Origin: Lagenorhynchus albirostris
Lineage: Eukaryota; Chordata; Mammalia; Artiodactyla; Delphinidae
Direction of reading: 5' to 3'
DNA length: 64,000 nt
Assembly (NCBI RefSeq): GCF_949774975.1
Contig: NC_083104.1
Coordinates: 101,553,556 to 101,617,555, forward strand
Part shown: positions 22,691 to 35,163 of the stretch, piece after piece
How the letters are laid out: each line of letters begins with the position of its first letter
Position numbering within the stretch: the first letter of the stretch is position 1
The notes under the pieces: generated by a model
The model's database searches: none
What the model was told of the DNA's origin: nothing
The model's input: only the letters and a program-made list of their open reading frames with translations
Position numbers and translations under genes: made by a program

Positions 22691-24224
22691 TGAACCCGGA
22701 GTTCAAGGTTCATCTTTTGTATCTGCTGCTGCCGCACCTTCTGGCTCTTTCTTGCCCCACCAGAGGCCTCTCACATCCTTGGCACTTTCTAGGTGCCGGG
22801 CACTGGCTCTGCAGTCAGGCTTCCGGGTTCACTTTGGAGCTGCTGCCACCTCGGCTGCCGGACGGCAGGATGAGTGTCCCCTAGCACATGGAGCTGATGA
22901 AGGACTGTGCGGGTCAACTGGACAAGCAGGTGCTCAGGTTCTGGCCCGCACAGACGCCCATGGGCTGGGAGCTCGTGATGCAACTCATCAGAAGAGGATC
23001 TCGCTCTGTACAGACAGGTGATAAGAGAGGAGAGAGCATGAGGTGCGAAGCTCAGAACCCAGACACAGGAGTAGTTGACGGACCAGGGTGCCCACTGGTC
23101 CGCCTCTGATACCTGGAGAGCGCAGTGGCAGGGGTAGGGAGCTTGAAGCTCGGCCAGAAGCCCCTGGCGGAGCCCGGCTGAGGTCTGAGGACGTGGGATT
23201 CAGCTTCGTAGGGAGAACTTTCTGACGGGGAGAGCTGTCTGCTGATGAATTGGGCTGCTTGAGGGGGCTGGCGGTGGGCTGCCCATCAGGCGGAGACCTG
23301 GCCAGAGCTTGGGAGGAAGACTGACCTTCAAGGGCCCTGGTGAGCCCAGTATGTATGGTGCCTGTCTTGTCCCAGGGCCACGGGCAGCTCCACGTGTGAG
23401 CGGTATGGCGCTCTACAAACGTGACTATGATAACACGGGGGTTATCTTTACTTGTAGAAATCATGGTCCCTCCTCTTCTAAGAGCAGCAGTCAGGTGTGG
23501 GTGGGGAGGCAATCAGATCCTGCCTCTGAAGAGGCTCTCACCTGAGTCGAGATGGCGTGGCCGGAGTGGGTGGGAGGCGGGCTACAGGGCTACGAATCCC
23601 ACACAGGGTGTTTTTCTCTGGTGAGGGGGTGGTCAGTACAAGGTGGCCATTGTGGGTTAAAAAATAAAATACGGCCACCAGGAGGAAGTGGGCAGGAGCT
23701 GAATCTGAGAGGCTGTTCCTAGCAAGGACTATTTATAAAGTCCGCCCAGCGTCCAGCTCAGCTCGGCGGGGGCTCCCTCCTTCCCAGGATGCGGCCCCAG
23801 GGCTCTGGGGAGGGAAACCTGCAGGACACCCGGGCTGGGCTCTGCCATGAGAGACATGGCCGGTTCCACAGGCTGACTCTCAAATAACCCGTGCCTGTGG
23901 TTTATTTTGTGTTAGAAGGGTTGGGTTGGGGGAAGTGGAATTTGCTTTTTTCCATTTGCTGAAGATGTTATTTTGAACAAAAATATGTTCACAGAGTTGA
24001 AAGAGACTCATGGAATAAAGCTGTTTTATTGTCAATGAAATCATAGCTATGGAGGTTAACTCAGGCTACTTGTAAAAGCAGCCATGAAACAAGGGGCTGA
24101 TGAGAACAAACTGCAAAGAGGAAAAACGAGTGAGGGAGAATAATGACTTACAGGAAGAAATAAGGTACAATCTGAGGGGTGCATCCCACAGACCCTGAGC
24201 CAGGGAGCACAGCAGGGTGGGTGC
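22691..24224. other. Mostly non-repetitive stretch, no gene recognised
   Basis: A possible MIR remnant lies near 22785-22880 (taggtgccgggcactggctctgc). The minus frame 22988-23512 (174 codons) has no recognisable domain. A block at 23155-23203 resembles 20901-20951. Confidence 0.4.
23729..23738 (+). promoter_or_regulatory. TATA-like / MEF2-type A/T core
   Basis: ctatttataa fits the MEF2 consensus YTAWWWWTAR and doubles as a TATA-like element (tttataaag). It is followed by GC-rich DNA about 25 bp downstream (ctcagctcggcgggg) and preceded at about 23658 by another A/T core (ttaaaaaataaaa). Function is inference only. Confidence 0.3.
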
Positions 24225-24400
24225 AGCCCTGGACAAAAGGTCTGGGCTTTGTCCCAGCTCTGTCACTTACCAGCTGTGTGACCTTGGGCCAGTCACTTAA
24301 CCTCTCTGAGCCTCATTTTTTCCTATCTGTAAGTTAGCCTAATCATCCCTGCATGGCCAGCCTCACTGAGGTGCTGTAAGTCCATCTTTGTAAGCAATAT
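24225..24400 (+). mobile_element. MIR SINE
   Basis: Well-preserved core: ccagctctgtcacttaccag, ctgtgtgaccttgggccagt, cacttaacctctctgagcct. Confidence 0.92.
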
Positions 24401-24654
24401 TAAAACACAGATACTGTCAGACTCCATTCCCTTTCTTTCTGGCTATGTGCACAGTCTCTGCTGACATGCTGCAAATTGGCTTCTTGTTTCTGCATCATGC
24501 CCATCTGAAAAATGCTGTTTCTGTGTTGCCTCAAACTGCCACTTGGGGCCTCATGGCTGACTTTGGGGTGGTGGTGGTGAAGCCTGCTTTCCTAAGAGAG
24601 GTGTACCAGAATTTCTCTCTCTCTCCCACAGTGCTCGGAATCAAAGCCTAGGTT
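24401..24654. other. Unassigned short stretch
   Basis: No recognisable feature between MIR and L2. Confidence 0.4.
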
Positions 24655-25075
24655 GGCCCCTCATTTTCTACTCTCCTCCTCCTTGGCTGCCCAATCCTGG
24701 CCACCCTGTCGTCCATTCATTCCTTGAACACAGCCGTCATGCTCCAGCCTCGGGGCCTTTGTGCGTCTGCTCCCTCTGACTGCCCTGTGCTTTCCCGGTC
24801 ACCCATGAATCTTTCTCTTACCTCCTACAGGTCTTCCTCACACGGGAGGCCTACCTGCCCACCCTATTCTAAACAGCACAAGCCATTTCCTGTTTGTCTT
24901 CCTTGTTTTATCTTTCTCTTCAGCAGTTACCACCATCTAACATACTGCATATTTTACTCATTTATTGTGTACCCCCCCCACACCTACCCTGGAATGTAAG
25001 TTCCACGAGAGCAGAGATTTTTCTTCCTTTTGTTCATTGCTCATTCTCCTCCAACATCTCCCCTTGTAAAACGAG
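24655..25075 (+). mobile_element. L2 LINE 3' end
   Basis: Order fits the L2 3' region: ctcggggcctttgtgcgtctg, ttacctcctacaggtcttcc, ctggaatgtaagttccacga, gagcagagatttttcttcct, tgttcattgct. Non-coding remnant. Confidence 0.8.
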
Positions 25076-25086
25076 CTTGGGAATAA

Positions 25087-25116
25087 TCTCTCTCTCTCTC
25101 TTTTTTTTTTTTTTTT
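25087..25116. repeat. (TC)n-T(n) simple repeat
   Basis: tctctctctctc followed by an uninterrupted T run marks the 3' tail junction of the antisense L1 that follows. Confidence 0.9.
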
Positions 25117-28100
25117 GATTGTCTGGAGGAATTTGTATCAAATTGAGATGATCTGTTCCTTGAAAGTTTGACCCCACCTGTAAATCCATCTGGGCCAGGT
25201 ACTTTTTTGTCTGGGGGGAATAACTTTAGCCAGTGTGCTAGTTACTTTGATAATTATATCACTGTTCAAAATATTTTCACTTAAGTCAGTTTTAGTAAGT
25301 TATATTTTTGTAGGAATTTGTTGAAGTTTTCAAAATCGTTGGCATATCATTTTTGATCATACTTGTATTATTTTTTATGTACACTTTATGTGTACTTCCC
25401 TTTAATTCATAATACTGATTATTTTGACTTTTATCTTCTTATTTTGATAAATCTTGAGAAATTTATATTGTTAGTTTTAGCAAGGAACCAACTCTTAGCT
25501 TTTTGGTTCTTCTCTATTGTGTTTTTGTTTTCTATTTTGTTGATTTCTGTTTCTATTTTTATTTTCAATTTCTTCTAATTTCTTTGAGTTTGTTTTGTCC
25601 CCTGAATCTCTTAAGAACACACAACTCAGTAATTTTGAGATTTTCTTCCATTCTAATATAAGTATTTAGCTATAATTTTTCCTCAAAGTATACATTGGCT
25701 GCATCCCAGAAATTTTAATATATGTTTTTTTATTGTCAGTTAGTCTTAGGTATTAAATTTTAAAAATTTTGATATTTCCCCTTTATTCCATGAGTTATTT
25801 AGCAATACTGCTAAATACTTGGGCATTTTAAATTTATATTTTAAACTTCTGATTTAATTTCATTGATGGTCAGAGTTCCCAGTCATTTTTACATTGGGTT
25901 GGCCAAAAAGTTTGTTGGGGTTTTTCCATAACACCTTATGGAAAAACCCCAACAAACTTTTTGGCCAACCCAATACTTAAGATTGAAATTTATTGAGACT
26001 TTCTAAATGACCCAGTACATGGTCAGATTTTTGCATATATTCCAGGTGTGCTTGAGAAAAATGTATATTCTGTATTATGTGAGATGTTATTTAAGTGGGT
26101 CACAACTTGTAACTGAGTGGTGCATATTTTCTATATCCTTGCTGATTTTTTTTTTCCTTTTGATCTATCAATAACTGAAAAAGCCTTGCTAAATTCACCC
26201 TTGTTCTATAAAATTTTACCTAATATATATGGGGCTACTTTATGTGCATTTATATTTAAAGTTGCTCTCTTCTTGGTGAATTAAAAGTTTTATTATTTTA
26301 TGGTAACCGTCTCAATCCCTCATAGTACTTGTTGTCTTAGAGTCTAGTTTAATGATACTGATAAGCTACATGGCTTTCTTTTGGTTCATATTTGCCTACC
26401 CTGCCATTGTCAATCTTTTTTTTAAATTTACAAACTTTGCATATCCTTATTCTTAATGAGTGTCTCTTACAGATAACACATACCTGTATTTAAGATATTC
26501 AATCTGTTAATAATTTGAGTGGTGAGTTTCATCCAAATATATTTATTTTACTTATTGATGTATTTGGACTTAGTTCTGTCTTCTTTGTCTCAAGTTTTCT
26601 ATATTTGTTAAATCTTTTCTTGCTTTTGAAAAAATTATATCAATATCCCCCCAATAAGAACTTTCATTCTTAGCTTCTTCCCACCTCTGTCAGCCCCTAT
26701 CATGTAGTTATTATCTACACTCTTAATTTACACTATTATTGATATTTTTATCTTTTTCTTTAGTCTTAGCTATTTATTTAAGACAATACAAATTCTCTCA
26801 GGTTACTTAATCCCTTCTCCTTTAGATATATATCTCTTGCATCATCTCTTGCATTTGTCTTTCTTCTTATTCAAATATTTTATATAAAACCATTTTTATG
26901 AGTCTTTGTGGTGAAACATCTGAGGGCTTATATGCCTGAGAAATAAAACATGTCATGCCTGTATATTTGGATGGCAGTTCAGTTGGTTACAAAAATTTCA
27001 GGTTTAAAGTTCTTTTCCTTCAATACTTAAAAAAATATAATTCCATTGAGTTATTGCATCTATTGTTGTTGTTTGGAAATGCAGTTTCAATCTGAATCTG
27101 CTTTTTTTTTTCCTGGAAACATTTAAAAATCATCTTTTTGGCATTCTTACTTTTCACAATAACATGGATAGGTGTGGGTTTTACCATCTGTCTTAAAAAA
27201 ATTTTTTTTATCAGCTTAGGGGTTCCTTAAATTTGAGGTTTCTAATCTTTTTCAATTTGGAGGAATTTAGTCTATTATTTTTCAAAATTATTCTTACTCT
27301 CCATTTTTATTATTTTTTTATTTCTGGGACTTTTACTATTTATATGTTACCACTTACTTCTACTTCTAACCTCTATATCACCTCGATTTTTTCTTATATT
27401 TTCTGTTTCTTTGACTTTTCTTCTTCCTTCTGGGAGAATTGGTCAACCTGGTCTTTCAAATTGTTACCTTGTTCCTGGGCTATTTCCGTTTTGCCCTTTA
27501 TGTCATCTAGAGGGTTCTTTATTTCAAATATTGCGTTTTTGCACCTATTATTTATATTTTGACGCTTTTGTATGCTTGCTTTTCTGTTTCATGTTGCTAG
27601 TATTTTTAAAATTCTTTTTAAAGAGATATGCGAATTAGGCTAGTTTTAACTTCTTGCCTCTGTGTCCTAATATTCTGGTGGAATCTTTAATGCTGAATAG
27701 TGTTTTTATTTTTGAAGAGGCTGTGTTCTTCAATTGTCTTGTAGATTTGGCCTCTGAGATCGTTTTCTTGAAGGGTGTCAGCTTTCCTCCAGTGATGCAC
27801 CAGAGCCAGCTGGTGCCAGTTTCTGGAGTTTAGGGAGGAAGGGGGAAATGTGCCCTGGGGGGCAGAGCTCCTCACTCCTCTGGAAGTCAGGGCTTTACTG
27901 TTGCCTGCAGGGAGAAACAGCATTAGAAGAAGATGCTCTTTAAATTGTAATCCCCAGCTCTGGGGGATTGGAGGAGGAGGGATGAGGAAGCAACTGCCTA
28001 AGGAATTTTAGCCTCAAGTTATATATTTGTTAACTCCTCACCCATATTGTACTTCTGCAAGGTCTGATTTCACTCCTGAGGACAAACGGACCATTGCTTG

Positions 28101-28375
28101 GGGGGAGGAAAAGAACCCCTACCATCCCTTTTCCGTTTTATCATTTTACAGCTGTTCTTTCTCCAAGGAAAAGCCACCTTCTCCTACAGACACACAAGTC
28201 CATAAAAGCACCTCTGCTCATCCCAGGGTCTCCACATATCTTCTGCAGTTCCAGGGTTACTTTCATGGAAAGATCCTATATTTGCGATTGACAGAGTCTT
28301 GGTACCAATCCCATAGGCCACTTTCTCTATGTTGAATGCTCCCTTTTTTCTGTCCCATGCACTTTATTCCAGCTG
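25117..28375 (-). mobile_element. Old L1 copy (ORF2 5' part, ORF1 and upstream), antisense
   Basis: Begins in antisense ORF2 (tttgtatcaaattgagatgat, accccacctgtaaatccatc), passes through the endonuclease-region equivalent near 26.0-26.6 kb and then ORF1-like and 5' sequence (ttctgggagaattggtcaac, around 27.4 kb). No ORF longer than about 110 codons survives. A mariner MITE at 25890-25975 splits it. The far 5' boundary is uncertain. Confidence 0.65.
25890..25975. mobile_element. Mariner-type hairpin MITE with perfect 39-bp arms
   Basis: Arms at 25893-25931 and 25936-25974 are exact reverse complements across all 39 bases, separated by a 4-nt loop, cacc. The arm starts attgggttggccaaaaag, the terminal sequence I know from a cetartiodactyl mariner. 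TA dinucleotides at 25890-25891 and 25974-25975 fit the TA target preference of Tc1/mariner transposases. There is no room for a transposase, so it was moved in trans. It lies within an old L1. Confidence 0.93.
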
Positions 28376-28388
28376 AGTTAGGCTTCTT

Positions 28389-28701
28389 CTCTTTTTTAAA
28401 TTTTTCTTTTATTTTTGGCTGCATTGAGTCTTAGTGCTGTGCATGTGCTTTCTCTAGTTGCAGCGAGCGGGGGCTACTCTTCGTTGCGGTGCATGGACTT
28501 CTCATTGTGGTGGCTTCTCTTGTTGCAGAGCACGGCCTCTAGGCGTGCAGGCTTCAGTAGTTGTGGCACACCGGCTCAGTAGCTGGGGCTTGTGGGCTTA
28601 GTTGCTCCGCGGCATGTGGGATCTTCCCTGACCAGGGCTCAAACCTGTGTACCCTGCAATGGCAAGCGGATTCTTAACTGCAGCACCACCAGGGAGGTCC
28701 C
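28389..28701 (-). mobile_element. CHR-type SINE, extended form, antisense
   Basis: From T/A-rich start and ttggctgcattgagtcttag, through the B-box side ggctcaaacctgtgt, to accaccagggaggtccc. The flanks taggcttctt (28379-28388) and tagccttctt (28702-28711) form a 10-bp target duplication with one mismatch. Confidence 0.92.
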
Positions 28702-28711
28702 TAGCCTTCTT

Positions 28712-28929
28712 AAGGATCTCTGATCTACAGCTTTGGGTGCTACAGCTTTGCGCTTCCCTTAACTGGCTCCACTTGGTTCTTGTTACCCCCCTCATCTTTA
28801 GCTTTTCCTTTATCCTGGAAAATCACATTTCACACAACTCATGACTTATCTTAGGGAGCTTTTTCCAAATCACAGCAATTTTTGATCTAATTTATCCCAG
28901 CTTCACCCAAATTTCTGCTCAGTAGGAGA
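28712..28929. other. Unassigned stretch between SINE and HAL1-like element
   Basis: May be the 5' continuation of the antisense L1. No gene seen. Confidence 0.35.
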
Positions 28930-30150
28930 CAGAGATTAAAGGAATGGGGGAACAGAATGATTCATCTGTAAATGGAGTTTGACAGCTCCCCTCTGAATAC
29001 CTATGTCCACCCTGCTCACCGAAGTGACAATCTTATTCCCATTATTCTGCTTCAGAGGAAGAACCATTTTCTTCAAAATCTGGATTTGAGGGGTTTCAGA
29101 CTCAGGGACACAGGACACAGTGGAAGCCAATGATGAGATTTGGGCTAAAATAGGAACATTAAATGAATGTTTGAAAAAGTGATGATGAGGCCCCCTACCA
29201 GCCTGCTTCCCTTGCCCTCTTCCTAGAACATTGGAAGCTAGAGATGTTTCTTTTACCCTTGGGTAAGAATTCATCCTTGAAGGAACTCTGAGTCCCCAGA
29301 GAAAACATCTTCAGACACTGACATTTTCTGGAAAGAAAAGTCCACTTTCTACTACTTGATCACTTCCTGAGGTCTACCAGTCAACAAGTTCCACCCTTGC
29401 ATAGAGAACAAACACTCAGTTTTAAGACTTTCATGTTTCCCGTTAAATATGGACCCACAGCTAAGTATCAGCACGCATTTGAGGACAGCCTTTAATACAA
29501 GAGACTGAAATTAGCATTGTCTCCAGAGGAGACACATCTGCAAAGATCAGAAGAAAAAATAGTTGAATTACAATAACGTCCATAGAAAAGAGGAACAATC
29601 TGAGAACAAGAAAGAGCTCTTTGAAATAAAAAAAAAAAAAAAATGAAAGCTGAAACAAAATTTCCAGTAAGATTTGCAGGATAAAGAGAATCTCTTAGAA
29701 CATAATGACAAGACAAAAAGAGGAACCACTGAGAGAAAAGAGAAAATCAAAGGCTAGGTTTGGGAAGTTCAACATCTTTCTGGAGTTTTAGGAAAAGAAA
29801 ATAGAGAAAGTAGACTGGAGGAATTTTAAAAATACATCCTGCTTGAAAATTTTCTAGAACTGAAGGACATAATTTTCCAATTTGAATAGGTCCATAAGAA
29901 CCTAGCATAATGATTGAAAAAAAGTGGGTAAAAACTTTCAGAGAGATAGAAAAGGTCACAAGGATCAGGAATTAACATTGCACCTGATTTTTCAGTAGCA
30001 ATGTTTAATATTAGATAAAAATAGAATAATATTTCAAAAATCTGCAGAAAAATTATTTCAGTAAATATAGAACTCCAATGATTATACTGAAGGATACGTA
30101 AAATACATAAAAGTAAAATCATATCTTCTGGGTGTAAGGCATGTAGTCCC
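28930..30150 (+). mobile_element. HAL1-like (half-L1) element, ORF1 region, sense
   Basis: Plus-strand A-rich text follows the HAL1 ORF1 order: tttaatacaagagactgaaatt, tctgcaaagatcagaag, aaatttccagtaagatttgc, tgggaagttcaacatctttc, ttttctagaactgaaggac, cacaaggatcaggaatt. HAL1 carries an ORF1 but no reverse transcriptase and depends on L1. Frames are broken. The part before about 29460 is less certain. Confidence 0.55.
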
Positions 30151-30171
30151 AAACTGCCTTCTATGTTAAAA

Positions 30172-32103
30172 AAATCAGCTTTCTGGAGGTATAATTTATG
30201 TACAACAGAATTAGATAATTTTTAAGTCTACTGTTTAATGAGTTTTGACTAGTGGTTCTCAACCAGAGGCAATTTTACCCCCCAGGAGATATTTGGCAAT
30301 GTCTGAAGACATTTTTGGCTGACACAACTTGGGGGGTGGGGGGGGTGCTACTGACATCTAGTGAGATAGAGGGCAGGGATGCGGCTAAACACCCAGGAAT
30401 GCACAGACTAGCCCTGCACAACAAAAACTACACTGCCAAGAATGTCAGTGGAGCCAGGGTTGACAAAGCCTGGCTTTGAGAATAGCCATGTAATAGTCAG
30501 CATAATTATCCTACTGGGCATTTCTCACCTGAGAAAGTTTCTTGTACCCTTTTATAGTCAATTCTCTTTCCCCACATCCTGGACCCTGACAACCACTGAT
30601 CTACTTCCTATCCCCACAGTTTTACTTTTTCTAGAATTTCATACAAGTGGAATCATACAGTACATAGTCTTGGATCTGGTCTTTTTTGTTCAGCATAATG
30701 TTTGTGTGATTCATACATCAGAAATTCATTCCTTTTTATTGCTTTGTAGAGCTCTACTGTATGAGTGTACCACAATTTGTTTTGTCTATTCATCTAAGGA
30801 AGGAAAAGTTGGATTGTTTCCACTTTGGGGCAATTATGAATAAGGCTGCTATGAACATTGGTGAATTTGACTTTATGTGGACATGTGTTTTCATTTCCTT
30901 TGGGTAAATATATAGGAGTAGAATTGACAGGTCTTAGCAAGTATATGCTGAACTTTATAAGAAACTACCAAATTGTTTTCCATGGTTGTACCATTTTACA
31001 TGCCTCTCAGAAATATATGTGTTCCAGTTTCTCCATATGCTTGTCAACACTTGGTGTTGTCAGTCTTTTCAGTCTTTTTAATGTATGCTTCTGTGATGAA
31101 TAATTTGTTGAGCATCTCTTAATATGCTTGTAAACACTGGTATAACTTCTTTTTCTAAAGTGTTTGTTCAAATCTTTCCCTCCTTACAAAAATTAGTTTT
31201 TTATATTTATGTTATTTAATTATGAGAATTTTTAATATATTCTGGATGCAATTTTTTCTCATATGTACATATTGCAAATATTTTCTCCCAGTCTGTGACT
31301 TACTTTATTTTCTTAACAATGCCTTTAAAAAGTTGTTTTAATTTTGATAAATTTCCACTTATTAATTTTTTCTTTTGTGGTTAGTGTTTGTTGTGTCCTG
31401 TGTATGAGATCTTTGCTACTCCAAGCTAGCATATATTTTCTTCTGGAAGTTTTATACTGTCACATTTTACATTTAGGTCTGTGAGTTAGCATTTGTCTAT
31501 GGCTTGAGGTAAAGACCATATGGATATCTGGTTGTTCTAGCACCATTTGTTTGAAAAGACTGTCCTTTTGCCATTGAATTACCTTGTTGTTTCTGTTGAA
31601 ACTCAATTGATCATTTTTATATATGAGTTCATTTCTAGACTCCCTAATCTGTTCCATTGATGTATGTGTCTATCCTTATGCTAATAAATAGTTCACTATC
31701 TTGATTACTGTAATTGTTTAGTAAGATTTAAAGTCAAGTGGTGTTAAATCCTCAACATTTTTCTTCTTTTCCAAATCATTTGGATTATTCTAGGTTCTTT
31801 GAGTTCCCATATATTTTTTAGAATTTTAGAATCAGTTTGTCAATTTCTACAAAAAGTGCCTGTGTTAAGTCTATGGATCAGTTTGGGGACAATTGACATT
31901 TTATCTCTATTGAGTCTTCTCAATAGAGAAGGTATATTTCTCCATTTATTTATTTGTCTTCTTTTTATTTCTCTCTGCCGTGTTTTTATTTTTCAGCATA
32001 CACATCTTTATTCATAGAGGTATTTCATGTTGTTTGTATTGCAAATGGAAGTTTTTTAAAAAATTCATTTCAGTTTGTTTATTGCTGGTATATAGAAATA
32101 TTA
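30172..32103 (-). mobile_element. Old L1 3' half, antisense, split by MER5A
   Basis: Starts with the 3' UTR pattern (ctttctggaggtataattta), resumes after MER5A with gacaaccactgatctacttcc, agaatttcatacaagtggaatc, then ORF2 3' sequence (ggtaaatatataggagtaga and onward). All frames are disrupted. Confidence 0.8.
30250..30472 (+). mobile_element. MER5A non-autonomous hAT-Charlie element
   Basis: Nearly full length: tagtggttctcaaccagagg at the start, tttggcaatgtctgaagaca, gtgctactgacatctagtga, ending gttgacaaagcctg. An 8-bp target duplication is recognisable as gttttgac (30242-30249) and gctttgag (30473-30480), 6 of 8 matching. Transposed in trans in early mammals. Confidence 0.92.
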
Positions 32104-32617
32104 CTTTTCCCCTAGCTTTAGTGAGATATAATTGACATATAACATTGTGTAAGTTTAAGGTGTACAATGTGATGATTTGATACATGTGTATACTATGAAA
32201 TGTTTACCACAATAAAATTAGCTTTTACCTCACATAATTACCATTTTGTTGTTGCTGTAATGAGACCATTAAATCTCTATTCTCATAGCAACATTCAAGT
32301 ACAGGATGCAGTATTGTTAACTACAGTCACTATGCGGTGTGTTAGGTCCCTGGAAGCAATTCATCTTATACCTGAAAGTTTGTAACCTTTGAACAACATC
32401 TCCCCATTCCACCCCCACCCTCAGCCCACAACAACCACCATTCTACTTTCTGTTTCTATGAGTTTGATGTTTTTAAATTTGTCATGTAAGTGACATCATA
32501 CAGTATTGGTATTTCTCTGTTTGACTTATTTTCACTTACATAATGCCCTCCAGGTCCATCCATCCATGTTGCTAAAAATGGCAAGATTTCCTTCTTTTTC
32601 ATGTCTAAATAATATTC

Positions 32618-32621
<4 letters not shown>

Positions 32622-32653
<32 letters not shown>

Positions 32654-32693
32654 ACGTGTGCATGTGTATGTTATATCTATCTATCTATCTATC
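32622..32693. repeat. Compound microsatellite (TG)n ... (TATC)n
   Basis: A TG run (32622-32652) followed by gcacgtgtgcatgtgtatg and about five TATC units (32674-32693). It sits where L1 3' ends often carry a short TG/TA motif, so it probably grew from L1 sequence. Confidence 0.92.
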
Positions 32694-34167
32694 ACATCTT
32701 CTTTATCCATTCATCTGCCAGTGGACACTTAGAGTGTTTCCATGTCTTAGCTGTTGTAAATAATGCTGCAATGAACATGGAAGTGTAGATATCTCTTTGA
32801 GGTAATGATTTCATCTTCTTCAGGTATATACCCAGAAGTGGAATTGCTGGATCATATGGTAGTTCCATTTTTAATTTTTAAAGAAACTAATTTAATTTTT
32901 AAAGAAAATACTGTTTTCCATCCTGCCTGTACCAATTTACATTGTCATTAACAGTGCACCAGAGTCCCCGTTTCTCCACATCCAAATGTTAGCATTTGTT
33001 ATCTCTTGTCTTTTTGAAATAACCACCATAAAATGTGTGAGGTAATATCTCATTGTGATTTTGATTTGTATTTCCCTGATGATTAGTGATGTTGAGCACC
33101 TTTTCATGTACCTGATGACTATTTGTATGTCTTCTTTGGAAAAAATGCCAATTCAAGTCCTCTGCCCATTTTCAAATAGGATTGTTTGTTTGTTTTTAAC
33201 TGTTGAGTTGTTTAAGTTCCTTACATATTTTGGATATTAACTCCTTATCAGACATATACTTTGAAAATATTTCCCCATTCTTTATGCTACCTTTTCATTT
33301 TGCTGATTGTTTCCTTTACCGTGCAGAGCTTTTTGGTTTGATGTCGTTCAACTTGTTGATATTTGTTTTTTGCTGCTTTTGCTTTTGGTGTCCTCAAAAA
33401 ATCATTGCCAAGAGCAAAGTCAAGGAGATTTTCCCCTATGTTTTCTTCTAAGAGTTTTATGGCTTTAGATTTTATGTTTAAGTTCTTAATCCATTTTGAG
33501 TTAATTTTTGTGAATAGCATTAGATACAGGTCTAATTTCATTCTTTGCATGGATATTCAGTTTTCACAGCATTTATTGAACAGAGCCTCCTTTCCCCATT
33601 GAGTATTCTTCATTCCCTTGTCAAATATTATGCCATATATATGTATTTATTTCTGGTTTATTTCTGGGCTTCTATTATGTTCCATTTATCCTTGTGTCTG
33701 TTGTTATGCCAGTGCTATACTGTTTTGATTACTATAGCTTTGTGATACAGTTTGAAATCAGGAAGTAAGATGCCTCTAGCTTTGTTCTTTCTCAATGATT
33801 ACTAAAGATCATTTGAGATCTTTAGTGGTTCCATATAAATTTTAGGATATTTTTTCTATTTCTGTGAAAAAATTTCTTTTGAATTTTGATAGGGATTATA
33901 TTGAATCTATAGATGGCCTTGGGTAGCATGAATATTTTAATAATATTATTGGAATAACTCTTTCAATTCATGAACATGGGATATCTTTCCATTTATTTGT
34001 GTCTTCTTCAATTTCTTTCTTCAATGTCTTATAGTTTTTGGCATATAGATCTTCCACTTCCTTGGTTAAGTTTATTCCTAAGTATTTTATTGTATTTGAT
34101 GTTATTGCAAATAGAATTATTTATATCTGTTTCAGATAGATCATTGTTAGTAATACTACTGATTTTT

Positions 34168-34294
34168 TTCTTTCTTCTTTTCTTTTTGCCATGTCATGTG
34201 GCTTGCAGGATCTTAGTTCCCTGACCAGGGACTGAACCTGGGCCCATGGCAGTGAAAGCACCAAGTCCTAACCACTGGACTGCCAAGGAATTCC
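34168..34294 (-). mobile_element. CHR-type SINE, short form, antisense
   Basis: Contains cttgcaggatcttagttccc and accactggactgccaagg, ending aattccc. Flanks ctgattttt (34159-34167) and ctgatcttt (34295-34303) form the target duplication with one mismatch. Confidence 0.9.
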
Positions 34295-35163
34295 CTGATC
34301 TTTAAGTATTGACTCTGTGTTTTTCAACTTTGCAACTAATCATTCTAGTGTTTTTTTCATATTTCCTTAGGATTTTCTATGTAGACAGTCATGTCTGCAA
34401 ATTACATTTTTCTTCTTTTCTAATCTGTATGACTTGTATTTCTTTTTCTTGCCTTATTGCATTGGCTATGGCTTCCAGTTCAATTTTGAAAAGGAGTGAA
34501 TGTCCGTTCTGTGTTCCTGATCTTAGTGGGAAAACAGTCTTTCACTATTAAGTATGATTTTAACTGTAAGTTTTTGTAGATACCCTTTATCAGAGCAGAG
34601 AATTTCCTGCTTGCTAAGAGTTTTTATCATGAATGAGTGTTAAATTTGGTCAAATGCTTTTTCCGTTATCTATTGAGATGATCATATGGTTTATCTTTTA
34701 TTTTGTTAATGTGATGAATTACACAGATTGATTTTCAAATGTAAAACTAACTTTGAAGTCCTGTGTAAGTCCCACTTGAACATGATGTCTTACACTTAAA
34801 AAATATTGTTTGGTTTGCCAGTATTTTGTTAAGAATTTTTGCCTTTAAGTTCATGAAGAGTATTAGCCATAGTTTTATTTTAGTTTACTTTATCTGGTAC
34901 CTTTTAGTTTACTTTATGAGGCTGATGTCATACAATGAGATGGAAATTTTCCTCCTCTATTTTCTGAAAGTATTTGTGTAGTATTTGTATTAATTCTTTC
35001 TTAAATATTTGATGGAATTTGTGGAGAAGCCATTTAGATCTGGCTATGTATTTTTGTGAAGGTTTTAAATTACAATTCCATTTCTTTAATAGGTATGGGT
35101 TTATTCTTACTTTTTAATTTATTCTCATGCCAGTTTTAGTAAACTGTATCTTTTAAGAATGTG

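Noticed and set aside
22176..22706. 176-codon minus-strand frame
   Set aside because: No recognisable domain; GC-rich DNA gives long chance frames.
22988..23512. 174-codon minus-strand frame rich in Ser and Pro
   Set aside because: Low-information composition and no family resemblance.
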